Below, in pieces: positions 34,566 through 42,647 of a stretch of DNA of 64,000 nucleotides. Location: positions 1 to 64,000 of the forward strand of contig NZ_JAERQF010000016.1 of the NCBI RefSeq assembly GCF_016734815.1. Reading direction: 5' to 3'. The notes under the pieces are model-generated. The model saw only the letters and a program-made list of their open reading frames with translations, was not told where the DNA came from and made no database searches. Position 1 is the stretch's first letter. Each line of letters opens with the position of its first letter. Origin of the DNA: Hymenobacter rubidus. GTDB lineage: Bacteria > Bacteroidota > Bacteroidia > Cytophagales > Hymenobacteraceae. Position numbers and translations under genes: made by a program.

Positions 34566-35167
34566 GTGGGTAAAAAAGGGCACTTCCTGAGTACGCTCGT
34601 GCTGCGTGCTGTCCTGTGGACCGGTTGCGAGCAAGACACTAAACCAACCAACGCGCCCGAAGCCGCTCGCTCGGTCCCGGCGGTAGCAGCGAAGCCCGCG
34701 GCCTCGCCCAACACTGTGCCTAAGGATGCGGTGAAGGGTGATTTCGACGGCGACGGCCGCCCCGACTATATGTGGCTGACCGCGCCCGAAGTGACGGACG
34801 AAATTGAATGCAAGAACGAATGCACCAGCTACCTGTGGTTTGGGCCGGGGGGGCGGCCATTCCCATGCGCAACTGCATTGGCGGACAGCCCGATAACCTG
34901 GGCGATTTGAACGATAACGGCGGCGACGAAGTCGGACTGCGGCCGGATTGGTTCGCCAGTTGATATGCTGATTGTCATTTATTTAACTGCTGGCTTAGGA
35001 AATGGGAGCGGCTTGTGGAGCCCTGCTCCACGCACTGCAACCAGTGGAAAGCCGACGTGAAGCCCATCGGGAAAGGCCCCGCCCGACCGGGCCACGTCCT
35101 GATTCGGCACACGGACATGGCCGACACCACGTTTGCCGTGAAAACCAAGTCGGTGCCTGTGGAATGA
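34566..35167 (+). pseudogene. Lipoprotein gene with one frameshift and one in-frame stop
   Basis: The reading begins at GTG 34566 (a TTG at 34548 is also open), with a signal-like stretch and lipobox WTGC, then GDFDGDGRPDYMWLT, an FG-GAP-like calcium repeat. At the seven-G run 34847-34853 the frame shifts, and the continuation AAIPMRNCIGGQPDNLGDLN reads in the next frame. There a TGA at 34961-34963 interrupts it. The same frame then continues with WLRKWERLVEPCSTHCNQW and ends at 35165-35167. The protein-like text on both sides shows one ancestral gene of about 200 residues. Two independent lesions make a sequencing error less likely than decay. Confidence 0.78.
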
Positions 35168-35184
35168 GTGGCGGGTGCGGCCGG

Positions 35185-35454
35185 CTAGGTATCGGAAAAA
35201 TGGGCCTGACTGACGGCTGTCCAGTTCGGATTATCCACGATGACGTAGTAGCGAGGGCGCACCATGCCGCAGTCCTTGAGGGCTTCTACCAGGCGCCGGG
35301 CTTCCTGGTCGGGCGTCGTGTCGGGGCCGTGCGTGATGAGGTACAACAGCTCCTGCAGCTCGTGGTAGCGGTCATCTTTGCCGGGCAAAATGCGCTCGGG
35401 GACGTGGCGGTACATGTCGGTGTAAATCTTGACGAAGGTAGTTTGAGTCTCCAT
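35185..35454 (-). CDS. Hypothetical protein, 89 residues
   Basis: Not recognised. A small soluble protein with a helical N-terminal half (TFVKIYTDMYRHVPERILPG) and a likely alpha/beta C terminus (RPRYYVIVDNPNWTAVSQAH). Coding character fits its neighbours. It is convergent with the decayed lipoprotein gene and divergent from the GH28 gene. No signal peptide or membrane segment. Confidence 0.6.
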   Translation of the reverse strand: METQTTFVKIYTDMYRHVPERILPGKDDRYHELQELLYLITHGPDTTPDQEARRLVEALKDCGMVRPRYYVIVDNPNWTAVSQAHFSDT

Positions 35455-35580
35455 AAAAGCCCTATACTACTGCCGGGCGCAGAAAGATGCGGGGCCGCCA
35501 TGCCCGTAAAAAAGAGGCCGTGTCCCTGCTTCAGTACAGTACAGGAGGGTTAGGACCCGAAAAACCTGGTGCTTGCGCCC

Positions 35581-37101
35581 ATGCTACACCGCACCGTTTG
35601 CCTGCTTCTACTGCTGCTGAGCTTCCTTCGTGGCACGGCGGCCACACCGCCAAGCGGCTTCAACGTTCGGGATTTCGGGGCCAAAGGCGACAGTATCGCA
35701 CTCGATAGTGACGCCATCAACCGGGCCATTGCGGCGGCGGCGAAAGCCGGCGGCGGCACGGTGTATTTCCCGGCGGGGACCTACCGGAGCTACTCCATTC
35801 GACTGCAAAGCCGCATTTCGCTCTACCTCGACCAGGGCGCCGTGCTGCTGGCCGCCGCGCCCGTGGGCAGCACCGGCTACGATGCGCCCGAGCCCGCCGA
35901 CAACGACCAGTTCCAGGATTTCGGCCACAGCCACTGGCACAACAGCCTAATTTGGGGCGAGCGGCTGGTGGATATTTCCATCCTCGGGCCGGGCACCATC
36001 TACGGGCAGGGCCTCACGCGGGAGGGGCCGCACCAGGCGCCCGTGGGCAACAAGGCCATTGCCCTGAAGCTGTGCCACAATGTGATGCTCAAAGACTTTA
36101 CGGTGCGGCAGGGCGGCCATTTCGCGCTGCTGGCCACCGGCGTGGATAACCTCACCATCGACAACCTCAAGCTCGATACCAACCGCGACGGGCTCGACAT
36201 CGACGCCTGCCAGAACGTGCGGGTGAGCAACTGCACCGTCAATTCGCCCTGGGACGACGCCATCTGCCTGAAAAGCTCCTTCGCCCTCGGCTACGCCCGC
36301 CTCACCGAAAATGTCACCATCACCAACTGCCAGGTGAGCGGCTTCGACCGGGGTAGCCTGCTCGACGGCACCTACCGGCGCAACGAGGCCGCCCTCGTGC
36401 CCGACCACGAAGGCCCCACCGGCCGCATCAAGTTCGGCACCGAATCGAACGGCGGCTTTCGGAATATTGCCATCAGCAACTGTGTGTTCACTTACTGCCG
36501 CGGCCTGGCCCTGGAAACCGTGGACGGCGGCCTGCTCGAAGACGTGACCATCAGCAACATCACGATGCGCGACGTCACGAACTCGCCCATTTTCCTGCGC
36601 CTCAGCAGCCGCTTGCGGGCGCCGGCCGGCACTGCCACCGGCCAGCTGCGCCGCATCAACATCAGCAACGTGACGGTGTATAATGCCGACGCGCGCTTTG
36701 CCACACTCATCAGCGGCGTGCCCGGCCATCCCATTGAGGATGTGCGGCTGAGCAACATCAGCATCTGGTACCGGCCGCTGGATGCGGCTTCGGCTTCCGC
36801 TATCCAAAAAGACCTGCCCGAGGATGAGAAAGGCTACCCCGAACCCCAGAAGCTGGGCGTGGGCCCGGCCTACGGCTTCTACATCCGCCACGCCAAAAAC
36901 ATCGAGCTGAACGACGTGAACATCCACCTGCTGGGCGCCGAAACGCGCCCCGCGCTGATGTTGACGGACGTGGACGGCGCCCACCTGCGCAACGTCTCGG
37001 CCGACCAGGCGGGGGCTGCGCCGCTGCTGGTTTTGAAGGGCGTGCACGGGCTGGAGGTGCGGGACAGTGAACCGTTGAAAAAGTCCACCAGCACGAGGTA
37101 G
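35581..37101 (+). CDS. Glycoside hydrolase family 28 (polygalacturonase-like)
   Basis: A 506-residue exported right-handed beta-helix hydrolase. The signal peptide HRTVCLLLLLLSFLRGTAA precedes FNVRDFGAKGDSIALDSDAI, the classic GH28/pectate-lyase-like entry. The catalytic acids lie in NRDGLDIDA and DDAICLKS, followed by FGTESNGGFRNI. This is the start of the pectin locus; it would cut galacturonan or rhamnogalacturonan in the periplasm or outside. The ATG at 35581 is preferred to a GTG four codons upstream. The gene ends in a family B repeat. Confidence 0.9.
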   Translation: MLHRTVCLLLLLLSFLRGTAATPPSGFNVRDFGAKGDSIALDSDAINRAIAAAAKAGGGTVYFPAGTYRSYSIRLQSRISLYLDQGAVLLAAAPVGSTGYDAPEPADNDQFQDFGHSHWHNSLIWGERLVDISILGPGTIYGQGLTREGPHQAPVGNKAIALKLCHNVMLKDFTVRQGGHFALLATGVDNLTIDNLKLDTNRDGLDIDACQNVRVSNCTVNSPWDDAICLKSSFALGYARLTENVTITNCQVSGFDRGSLLDGTYRRNEAALVPDHEGPTGRIKFGTESNGGFRNIAISNCVFTYCRGLALETVDGGLLEDVTISNITMRDVTNSPIFLRLSSRLRAPAGTATGQLRRINISNVTVYNADARFATLISGVPGHPIEDVRLSNISIWYRPLDAASASAIQKDLPEDEKGYPEPQKLGVGPAYGFYIRHAKNIELNDVNIHLLGAETRPALMLTDVDGAHLRNVSADQAGAAPLLVLKGVHGLEVRDSEPLKKSTSTR

Positions 37102-37123
37102 GGGCGGGGCCTGCCCCCGCCCG
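37098..37123. repeat. Family B single arm, copy B2
   Basis: GTAGGGGCGGGGCCTGCCCC and the following CGCCCG, one arm of the family B repeat, which is itself partly self-complementary. It overlaps the end of the GH28 gene: the stop TAG at 37099-37101 is part of the arm. Confidence 0.85.
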
Positions 37124-37148
37124 CCGTTGCTAATGTTGTCAAAACAGC

Positions 37149-37243
37149 ACGTCATGCTGAGCGCAGTCGAAGCATCTCTACCGCTTCGTTGCAACGGTTC
37201 AGCCGGAGCGGTAGAGATGCTTCGACTGCGCTCAGCATGACGT
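37149..37243. repeat. Family A palindromic intergenic repeat, copy A9
   Basis: Arms ACGTCATGCTGAGCGCAGTC and complement ending CTCAGCATGACGT. The loop holds GCTTCGTTGCAACGG, similar to the loop of copy A12. It fills the gap between GH28 and PL22. Confidence 0.9.
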
Positions 37244-37269
37244 CCATTTCCTTTTCCAAATCCCACCCC

Positions 37270-38613
37270 ATGAAACACACTTTAATCCTTTCCCTCTTCC
37301 TCCTCGCCACCAGCGCCCACGCCCAAATTGGTCGCCGTTTCCCCGCTGAAAAAAAGGTTGTGAAAGACCCCGTGACCGGTACGGAACTCACCTTTCTCAC
37401 CAGCACGCCGGCCGGCGATTCCAAGATTTATCAAACCCACAACCAGTGGACTTCGGACTTGCAGTGGCTCATTTTCCGCTCCAACCGGGCGAAGAACGAG
37501 GCGCTGGCGGTGAATGAGAAAACCGGCGAAATCGTGCAGGTGAGCGAGGGCGGCTACACCGGCATGCTCAACGTAGCGCGCAAGGCCATGAAGCTGTATT
37601 TCATGCGCGACCTGCCGGGGGCGAATAAGGAACAGCCCGCCGGCGTGCAGATTGTGGAAGTGGACCTGGCCAAAGTTTTCGCCGACAGCAAGGCCGGCCG
37701 CATGCAGCCCGCCAGCGCCTACCAGCGCATCTGCGGCACCACGCCACCGGAGCTGCAGGCCGGCGGCGACATGGCCCTCGACGGCGACGAAACCTGGGCC
37801 TACTTCCGCGTGGGCAAAGACGAAGCCGCCCGTCACCTGGCCCCCGGCACGAAGCTGGAAACCGAGTTTGGCCCGCGCCACATGGGCGCTGGCCCGGCCG
37901 GCATCGCGGCCATGAACGTGCAGACCGGCGCCATCAAGTACGTGGTGTCGGTGCCGTTTCAGATTGGCCACATCCAGACCAACCCCTGGGTGCCGGGCGA
38001 AATCGTGTTTTGCTGGGAAACGGGCGGCAAGTCGCCCCAGCGCACCTGGACGGTGCAGGCCGACGGCAGCGGCCTGCGGCCCCTCTACCCCGAGTCGGAA
38101 TACGAGTGGGTGACGCACGAAGCGGTGATTACCAAGGACGAAACCGCCTTCGCCATCATGGGCCACCGCCCCATTCCGGCCGTGGCCAAAGACGTGGCCC
38201 CCGGCACGCCCGTGAGCGGCGCCAACCCCGGCCAGGAGGCCGCCTGGGGCCCCTCCGGTACCCGCGAGAAGCCGACGGGCCTGGCCATCGTGAACCACCG
38301 GACCCGCGAAATGACCATCGTGGGCCAGACGCCCAGCGGCAGCGGCCTCTGGCACGTCAGCGGCTCGGCCGATGGCCGCTGGGCCGTGGGCGACGACTTC
38401 GCCCGCAACATTTATTTGATAGACCGGCACACCCACGAGATGCTGCTGCTCAGCACCGGCCACAAGCCCACCGCCGCCGACCATCCGCACCCCACCATGA
38501 GCCCAGACGGCACGCGGATTGAGATTCAGTCGGCCATGCTTTCGGCCGATGGGAAGAGCATGAACATTTGTGTGATTCCGGTGCCGGCAGCGTGGCTGAA
38601 GCGGAAGTATTAG
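37270..38613 (+). CDS. Oligogalacturonate lyase family protein (PL22)
   Basis: A 447-residue beta-propeller lyase that should cleave short unsaturated galacturonides. Family marks are HNQWTSDLQWLIFRSNRAKN, the GHIQTNPWVPGEIVFCWETG segment with conserved His, and EYEWVTHEAVITKDE. Classical OGL enzymes are cytoplasmic, but this one has a clear signal peptide (MKHTLILSLFLLATSAHAQ), so it probably works in the periplasm. The start at 37270 follows copy A9. It sits between GH28 and the CBM9-like gene on the same strand. Confidence 0.88.
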   Translation: MKHTLILSLFLLATSAHAQIGRRFPAEKKVVKDPVTGTELTFLTSTPAGDSKIYQTHNQWTSDLQWLIFRSNRAKNEALAVNEKTGEIVQVSEGGYTGMLNVARKAMKLYFMRDLPGANKEQPAGVQIVEVDLAKVFADSKAGRMQPASAYQRICGTTPPELQAGGDMALDGDETWAYFRVGKDEAARHLAPGTKLETEFGPRHMGAGPAGIAAMNVQTGAIKYVVSVPFQIGHIQTNPWVPGEIVFCWETGGKSPQRTWTVQADGSGLRPLYPESEYEWVTHEAVITKDETAFAIMGHRPIPAVAKDVAPGTPVSGANPGQEAAWGPSGTREKPTGLAIVNHRTREMTIVGQTPSGSGLWHVSGSADGRWAVGDDFARNIYLIDRHTHEMLLLSTGHKPTAADHPHPTMSPDGTRIEIQSAMLSADGKSMNICVIPVPAAWLKRKY

Positions 38614-38631
38614 GTTTGGTGAGAAGCGAAA

Positions 38632-38750
38632 AAGAACGTCATGCTGAGCGTAGCCGAAGCATCTCGCGTGCAGCACTAATCAATGATGAAACAACGATTG
38701 AATTACTACCACAAGCGAGATGCCTCGGCTGCGCTCGGCATGACGTTCTT
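38632..38750. repeat. Family A palindromic repeat supplying a start codon, copy A10
   Basis: Arms AAGAACGTCATGCTGAGCGT and complement ending GGCATGACGTTCTT. The ATG inside the right arm (38740-38742) is the only ATG near the start of the CBM9/PKD gene, so the repeat encodes the first residues of its signal peptide. Confidence 0.88.
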
Positions 38751-39822
38751 GTTTCGAATAATCTTCTTCGCTCTCGTCCTCTGCGGCCTCCACCCCGCCG
38801 CCCACGCCCAGGAAGACCGGGGCTTCAAAGTCTACCAGTTTCCGGCCAATATGATACCGCGCATCGACGGGAAGGCCGATGACTGGGCGACGTTCCCGAA
38901 GGAGTACATCGTGGGCACCGACCAGCTGCGCGACGACTCCGGCCACTACCCCCAGGCCGATTCCACCAACCTCGCCGTGAAGGTGCGCGTGGCCTGGGTA
39001 GCGGGCCTCAACCGGCTCTATTTTCTCTACGAAGCCTACGACAACTACTGGGATTTCAGCCTGCCCGGCCTGCACAACGACACCTTCGAAATCGTGGTGG
39101 ACGGCGACCTCTCCGGCGGCCCGCTCACTGCCGAAATGCACCCCAATCAGGACTTGCCCCTAATGGAGCGCTACTTCGCCTTCCACGGCGTGCACGCCCA
39201 GAACTACCACATTTTCATGCCCGCCGAGGGCAAAGACTGGGCCCTGGCCTGGGGCGCGCAGCCCTGGATAAAAAAGCTGCCCTATTCCAACATCGCCTAC
39301 AGCTACGACTTCCGGCCCGGCCAGCCCGGCCGGCTCACGGCCGAGTTCTGGATTACGCCCTTCGACTACGCCGGGGCCGAAGGCCCGGCGCGGGCCGTGG
39401 AATCGGTGCTGACGGAGGGCAAGAAAATCGGCCTCACCTGGGCCGTGATTGACTACGACGACGTGGCCGACGAAAGCAAAAAAGGCTTCTGGAACCTCTC
39501 GAAAAACCACAAGATGTACGGCAATTCCAGCCTGGGCACCGTCTTCACGCTGCTGCCGCTGGCTGCGCAGTACCTGCCGAAGCTGGCGGCGCAATGGTCG
39601 TTCCAGGTGACGGACATGGCCCACCGCCAGGTCACGTTCACCGACGAAAGCCGGGGCCCCATCCAGCGCTGGCACTGGGATTTTGGCGACGGCACCACCT
39701 CCACCGAGTCCAGCCCGGTGCACCGCTACAAAGATGCCGGCAAGTACCTCGTGGTGCTGAACGTGGAAGGCCCGGCCGGCAAGGCCCGCATGGCCAAGGT
39801 GTGGGATGTGGCCGTGAAGTGA
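38740..39822 (+). CDS. CBM9-like and PKD domain protein
   Basis: A 360-residue exported protein. Signal peptide MTFLFRIIFFALVLCGLHPA ends at AHAQ. Residues of about 30-150 resemble a CBM9/DOMON sugar-binding domain (IPRIDGKADDWATFP, LYFLYEAYDNYWDF, NDTFEIVVDGDLSGG). The C terminus is a PKD domain (VTFTDESRGPIQRWHWDFGD, VHRYKDAGKYLVVLNVEG). It likely binds or presents pectic polysaccharide for the neighbouring enzymes. The start ATG lies in a family A repeat arm; a TTG three codons later is the alternative. Confidence 0.82.
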   Translation: MTFLFRIIFFALVLCGLHPAAHAQEDRGFKVYQFPANMIPRIDGKADDWATFPKEYIVGTDQLRDDSGHYPQADSTNLAVKVRVAWVAGLNRLYFLYEAYDNYWDFSLPGLHNDTFEIVVDGDLSGGPLTAEMHPNQDLPLMERYFAFHGVHAQNYHIFMPAEGKDWALAWGAQPWIKKLPYSNIAYSYDFRPGQPGRLTAEFWITPFDYAGAEGPARAVESVLTEGKKIGLTWAVIDYDDVADESKKGFWNLSKNHKMYGNSSLGTVFTLLPLAAQYLPKLAAQWSFQVTDMAHRQVTFTDESRGPIQRWHWDFGDGTTSTESSPVHRYKDAGKYLVVLNVEGPAGKARMAKVWDVAVK

Positions 39823-39835
39823 GGGAGTAGCCGTG

Positions 39836-39920
39836 GTAGGGGCGGGGCCTGCCCCCGCCCGCCATTGAGCGGAATCGTCGCATGGTGCGAACGGCGGGCG
39901 GGGGCAGGCCCCGCCCCTAC
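39836..39920. repeat. Family B GC-rich inverted repeat, copy B3
   Basis: GTAGGGGCGGGGCCTGCCCC (39836 on) pairs with the complement ending GGCCCCGCCCCTAC at 39920 with perfect 28-bp arms. It lies between the CBM9/PKD gene and the convergent SGNH hydrolase gene. Confidence 0.9.
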
Positions 39921-39963
39921 GTCGTTCACATGTGCACCCATTGCAAAGCCGCTGCTGAATAAA

Positions 39964-40644
39964 CTAACGCCCCATAATAGCCAGCACGGGCGCTACCAGC
40001 AGCCGGGAGGCGGTGGCGTCCAGGTGCAGGCCGTCGGCGGTCATGGTGTTGATGTCGAGGCCCGGCGTTTGGTAGCCGTTCACGAAGAGGGAGTGGGTGC
40101 GCTTCGCCACCTTCTGGAAGGCGGTGCTCATGGTGCGGACCCGCTCGTTGCCGCCCTGGTATTTAGGCAGGGCTTCGGCTTTCGTGCCGTAGGGCGGCGG
40201 GGAGATGATGATGCGGGACTGGCGGATGGCGGGGTAGGGGCAGGTCTTAATCTTCTTGATGAGGGTTTCCAGGTTCGCCGGGACTTCTTTTTGGCGGTCG
40301 GCAAAAACGGCTTTGGCGTCGTTGGTGCCCAGCTCCAGCACCACGAAATCGAACGGCCGGTCCTTGGTAAACTCGGCGGCTTTGCGCAGGTTTTCGTCGA
40401 TGACCAGCAGCGAATTTAAGGTGCTGTCGCCGTTGTTCACGAAGCCGATGGTGCGGCCCGATTTGCTGAGGTTGAAGACCTGCGCCCGGGGCAGGGCCAG
40501 CTCCAGCTGCTTTGGCCAGCTCTGGGGAAACGTGCCGTTGCTGTCGCCCAGAGTAAAGATGTTGAGGGCCTTGTCCGACGCCACCGGGGTTTGCGCGGGC
40601 AGCAGGGCTGGCAGGAGCAACAGAAACAGGAGAAACTTTTTCAT
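39964..40644 (-). CDS. SGNH/GDSL-type hydrolase
   Basis: A 226-residue exported esterase-like protein. Signal peptide MKKFLLFLLLLPALLPAQ is followed by block I TLGDSNGTFPQSWPKQL with the nucleophile Ser. VVLELGTNDAK supplies the oxyanion Asn and GLHLDATASRL the Asp-x-x-His end. In a pectin locus it may remove acetyl or other esters from rhamnogalacturonan, but this is inference from neighbours. It is convergent with the CBM9/PKD gene and divergent from an AT-rich unknown gene. Confidence 0.87.
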   Translation of the reverse strand: MKKFLLFLLLLPALLPAQTPVASDKALNIFTLGDSNGTFPQSWPKQLELALPRAQVFNLSKSGRTIGFVNNGDSTLNSLLVIDENLRKAAEFTKDRPFDFVVLELGTNDAKAVFADRQKEVPANLETLIKKIKTCPYPAIRQSRIIISPPPYGTKAEALPKYQGGNERVRTMSTAFQKVAKRTHSLFVNGYQTPGLDINTMTADGLHLDATASRLLVAPVLAIMGR

Positions 40645-40737
40645 GTCGGGAGGTGCTGGCTGGGTAATTTATTTTGCTAGAATCTATAGCTGCTCAGTGA
40701 AATGAGCGTTTCAGAAGTATAAATTAATTTTATCAGA

Positions 40738-41079
40738 ATGAAGGGCTTTCATAAAGACATACTCTTTGACACTGTACAAAGCATTGTCCACGAATTGAGT
40801 GTTGGTGGCGTTGAACAAGTTTTGTCTGTTAGTAAACCCAGTCGTGTAACGGCTACGGATATAAAAGCTGTGATTGCAGAGCACGGAGAGAGTGTTACTA
40901 TTCCTTCACAGAGAACTAAAGCTTATTTCACAGCCAGCAAAACACTACCAGAAGTCTATACAGACATTCGATTATGGGTTGATAATAACCCGAGTGATTT
41001 AGTGCTTCGTTGTACGCTATACAATACGATGTCTAATGGACTGTACGAATACAGAGTCGAAGATATTCTGGCTCCCTAA
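40738..41079 (+). CDS. AT-rich hypothetical protein
   Basis: Not recognised with confidence. The 113-residue soluble product reads SIVHELSVGGVEQVLSVSKP and AVIAEHGESVTIPSQRTKAY, and ends YEYRVEDILAP. Its DNA is strikingly AT-rich compared with every neighbour, with codons such as AAA, ATA and TTA that are rare elsewhere in the window. That suggests recent arrival or relaxed selection. It sits on the opposite strand between the SGNH and GH88/GH105 genes of the pectin locus, whose function it does not obviously share. Confidence 0.6.
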   Translation: MKGFHKDILFDTVQSIVHELSVGGVEQVLSVSKPSRVTATDIKAVIAEHGESVTIPSQRTKAYFTASKTLPEVYTDIRLWVDNNPSDLVLRCTLYNTMSNGLYEYRVEDILAP

Positions 41080-41088
41080 TTACACCAT

Positions 41089-42429
41089 CTACTTCACAAT
41101 CTGCACCGAGCTGTCGTTAATCCCATACGGGTGCTGCTTGAGCAGCTGGGTGATTTCGGCGCCGGCCAGCAGCACGGGGCCGTAGCCGTGGGCGGCGTAC
41201 ACGTTCACGGGGCGGTAGTAGTAGAAGGCCGGGTCGAAGCCCATGCCGGTGCCTACGCAGGTGCCTTCCACCTGGCCCTGGGTGTTGACTTTGGTGCTCA
41301 CGGCGTTCCAGGCCAGCAGGGCCATGGGGCCGTAGGCCTGGGCATCGAGCCAGCCCTGGTTCACGGCGTGGGCGATGGCGTAGGCGTAGATGGCCGTGGC
41401 CGAGGTTTCGAGGTAGCTGTCGGGGCGGTCGAGGAGCTGGTGCCAGAATCCTGTTCCGCTTTGCTGGGCGGCCAGGCCGCGGGCGTGGGCGCGGAGCAGC
41501 TCCAGCACCGCCGGGCGGCCGGGGTGGTCGGCGGGCAGCACGTCGAGCAATTCCACGGTGGTGAGGATGGCCCAGCCGTTGGCGCGGGCCCAGTGGAACT
41601 CGGGGTGCTCGGCCATGCCCTGCACCCAGCCGTGCATGTAGAGGCCCTTTTGCCGGTCGAACATGCGCGGGGCAAACTGGGTGAGCTGCTTCACAGCCTC
41701 GTCGTAGTAGCGGGCCTCGCCGGTGAGCTTGCCCATCTGGGCCAGGGCCGGGATGCTCATAAACAGGTCGTCGAGCCAGAGGGTGTTGGGCTGGGGGCGG
41801 TTGCGGGCCAGCGTGCCATCGGGCAGGCGGAATTCCTTGGTCATGATGTAATTGACGAAGTTGTCAATCATCGGCCGCAGGTTGGCCTTGGGGTCGAGGC
41901 GCTGGGTCTTAATCATGGCCGCGCAGATGGCGCCGGCGTCATCCAGGGCGTGCGGCTGCAGCACCGAGCGCACGGGCGTGGCCGCCTCGGGGTGCTGGGT
42001 TTGGTAGGCCTGGAAGTAAGGCACCAGCTCGCCCAGAAAGGTGAGGCGGCTGCGGGTGTAGGCCGCGAATTTGGGGTCGCCAGTGGTTTCGGAGACGCGC
42101 AGCATCCCGGCGTAGGTCACGCCCCACTCGTAGCTGGTGAGGCGGAAGTCGCCGGCTTTGATGATGGCGTCGGGGTTGAATTTCCGGCGGTCGGTGATGG
42201 GTGCGTTGGTCTTTTTATCGACCAGCTCGGCGGGCGTGGCGGCGTTGAGGTAGGCGTACACGCGGTCGAGGACCTGCTTCACGTCTTCGGCTTTGGTCTG
42301 GCCGTAGGGGATGGGGTAGTCGGGTTTCAGCAGGTGCAGCGGGGTGGTGGTGTCGTTGGGTTTGGGGGTTTGGGCGCGGAGTGGGGCGGCGGCCAGTAGC
42401 AGGAGCAGGGTTTTGGCGAAGAGGCGCAT
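41089..42429 (-). CDS. Glycoside hydrolase family 88/105 (unsaturated uronyl/rhamnogalacturonyl hydrolase)
   Basis: A 446-residue exported (alpha/alpha)6-barrel hydrolase. The signal peptide MRLFAKTLLLLLAAAPLRAQ is clear. The active-site Asp lies in NTLWLDDLFMSIPAL, and the YteR-like region HGWVQGMAEHPEFHWARANG is present (WARANGW; most have GRGNGW). The enzyme removes the 4,5-unsaturated uronic acid left by pectate or rhamnogalacturonan lyases, so it follows logically after GH28 and PL22. The end of the gene is only 10 bp from the unrelated AT-rich gene on the other strand. Confidence 0.88.
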   Translation of the reverse strand: MRLFAKTLLLLLAAAPLRAQTPKPNDTTTPLHLLKPDYPIPYGQTKAEDVKQVLDRVYAYLNAATPAELVDKKTNAPITDRRKFNPDAIIKAGDFRLTSYEWGVTYAGMLRVSETTGDPKFAAYTRSRLTFLGELVPYFQAYQTQHPEAATPVRSVLQPHALDDAGAICAAMIKTQRLDPKANLRPMIDNFVNYIMTKEFRLPDGTLARNRPQPNTLWLDDLFMSIPALAQMGKLTGEARYYDEAVKQLTQFAPRMFDRQKGLYMHGWVQGMAEHPEFHWARANGWAILTTVELLDVLPADHPGRPAVLELLRAHARGLAAQQSGTGFWHQLLDRPDSYLETSATAIYAYAIAHAVNQGWLDAQAYGPMALLAWNAVSTKVNTQGQVEGTCVGTGMGFDPAFYYYRPVNVYAAHGYGPVLLAGAEITQLLKQHPYGINDSSVQIVK

Positions 42430-42529
42430 AGGGGGCGGGAATGGCGTTGGCCCGCCAAGGTAGAGGCCGATTAAGGACGGATTCTCCTGCGCTGTCCTGC
42501 TTTATGCCTGGTCAAATGAAAAGCAAAAA

Positions 42530-42625
42530 GAACGTCATGCTGAGCTTGTCGAAGCATCTCTACCGCGTAAGTAAATCTAATTACTGCTGCGGTAGAGATG
42601 CTTCGACAAGCTCAGCATGACGTTC
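42530..42625. repeat. Family A palindromic intergenic repeat, copy A11
   Basis: Arms GAACGTCATGCTGAGCTTGT and complement ending CTCAGCATGACGTTC. Both arms carry GCTTGTCGAAGC in place of GCGCAGCCGAAGC, so the change is compensated across the stem. Confidence 0.9.
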
Positions 42626-42647
42626 CTGGGACTGCTTCCTGCTTCTC

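Noticed and set aside
34961..34963. TGA as a possible selenocysteine codon
   Set aside because: It is preceded by a frameshift, has no SECIS-like hairpin in view and sits in a decaying gene.
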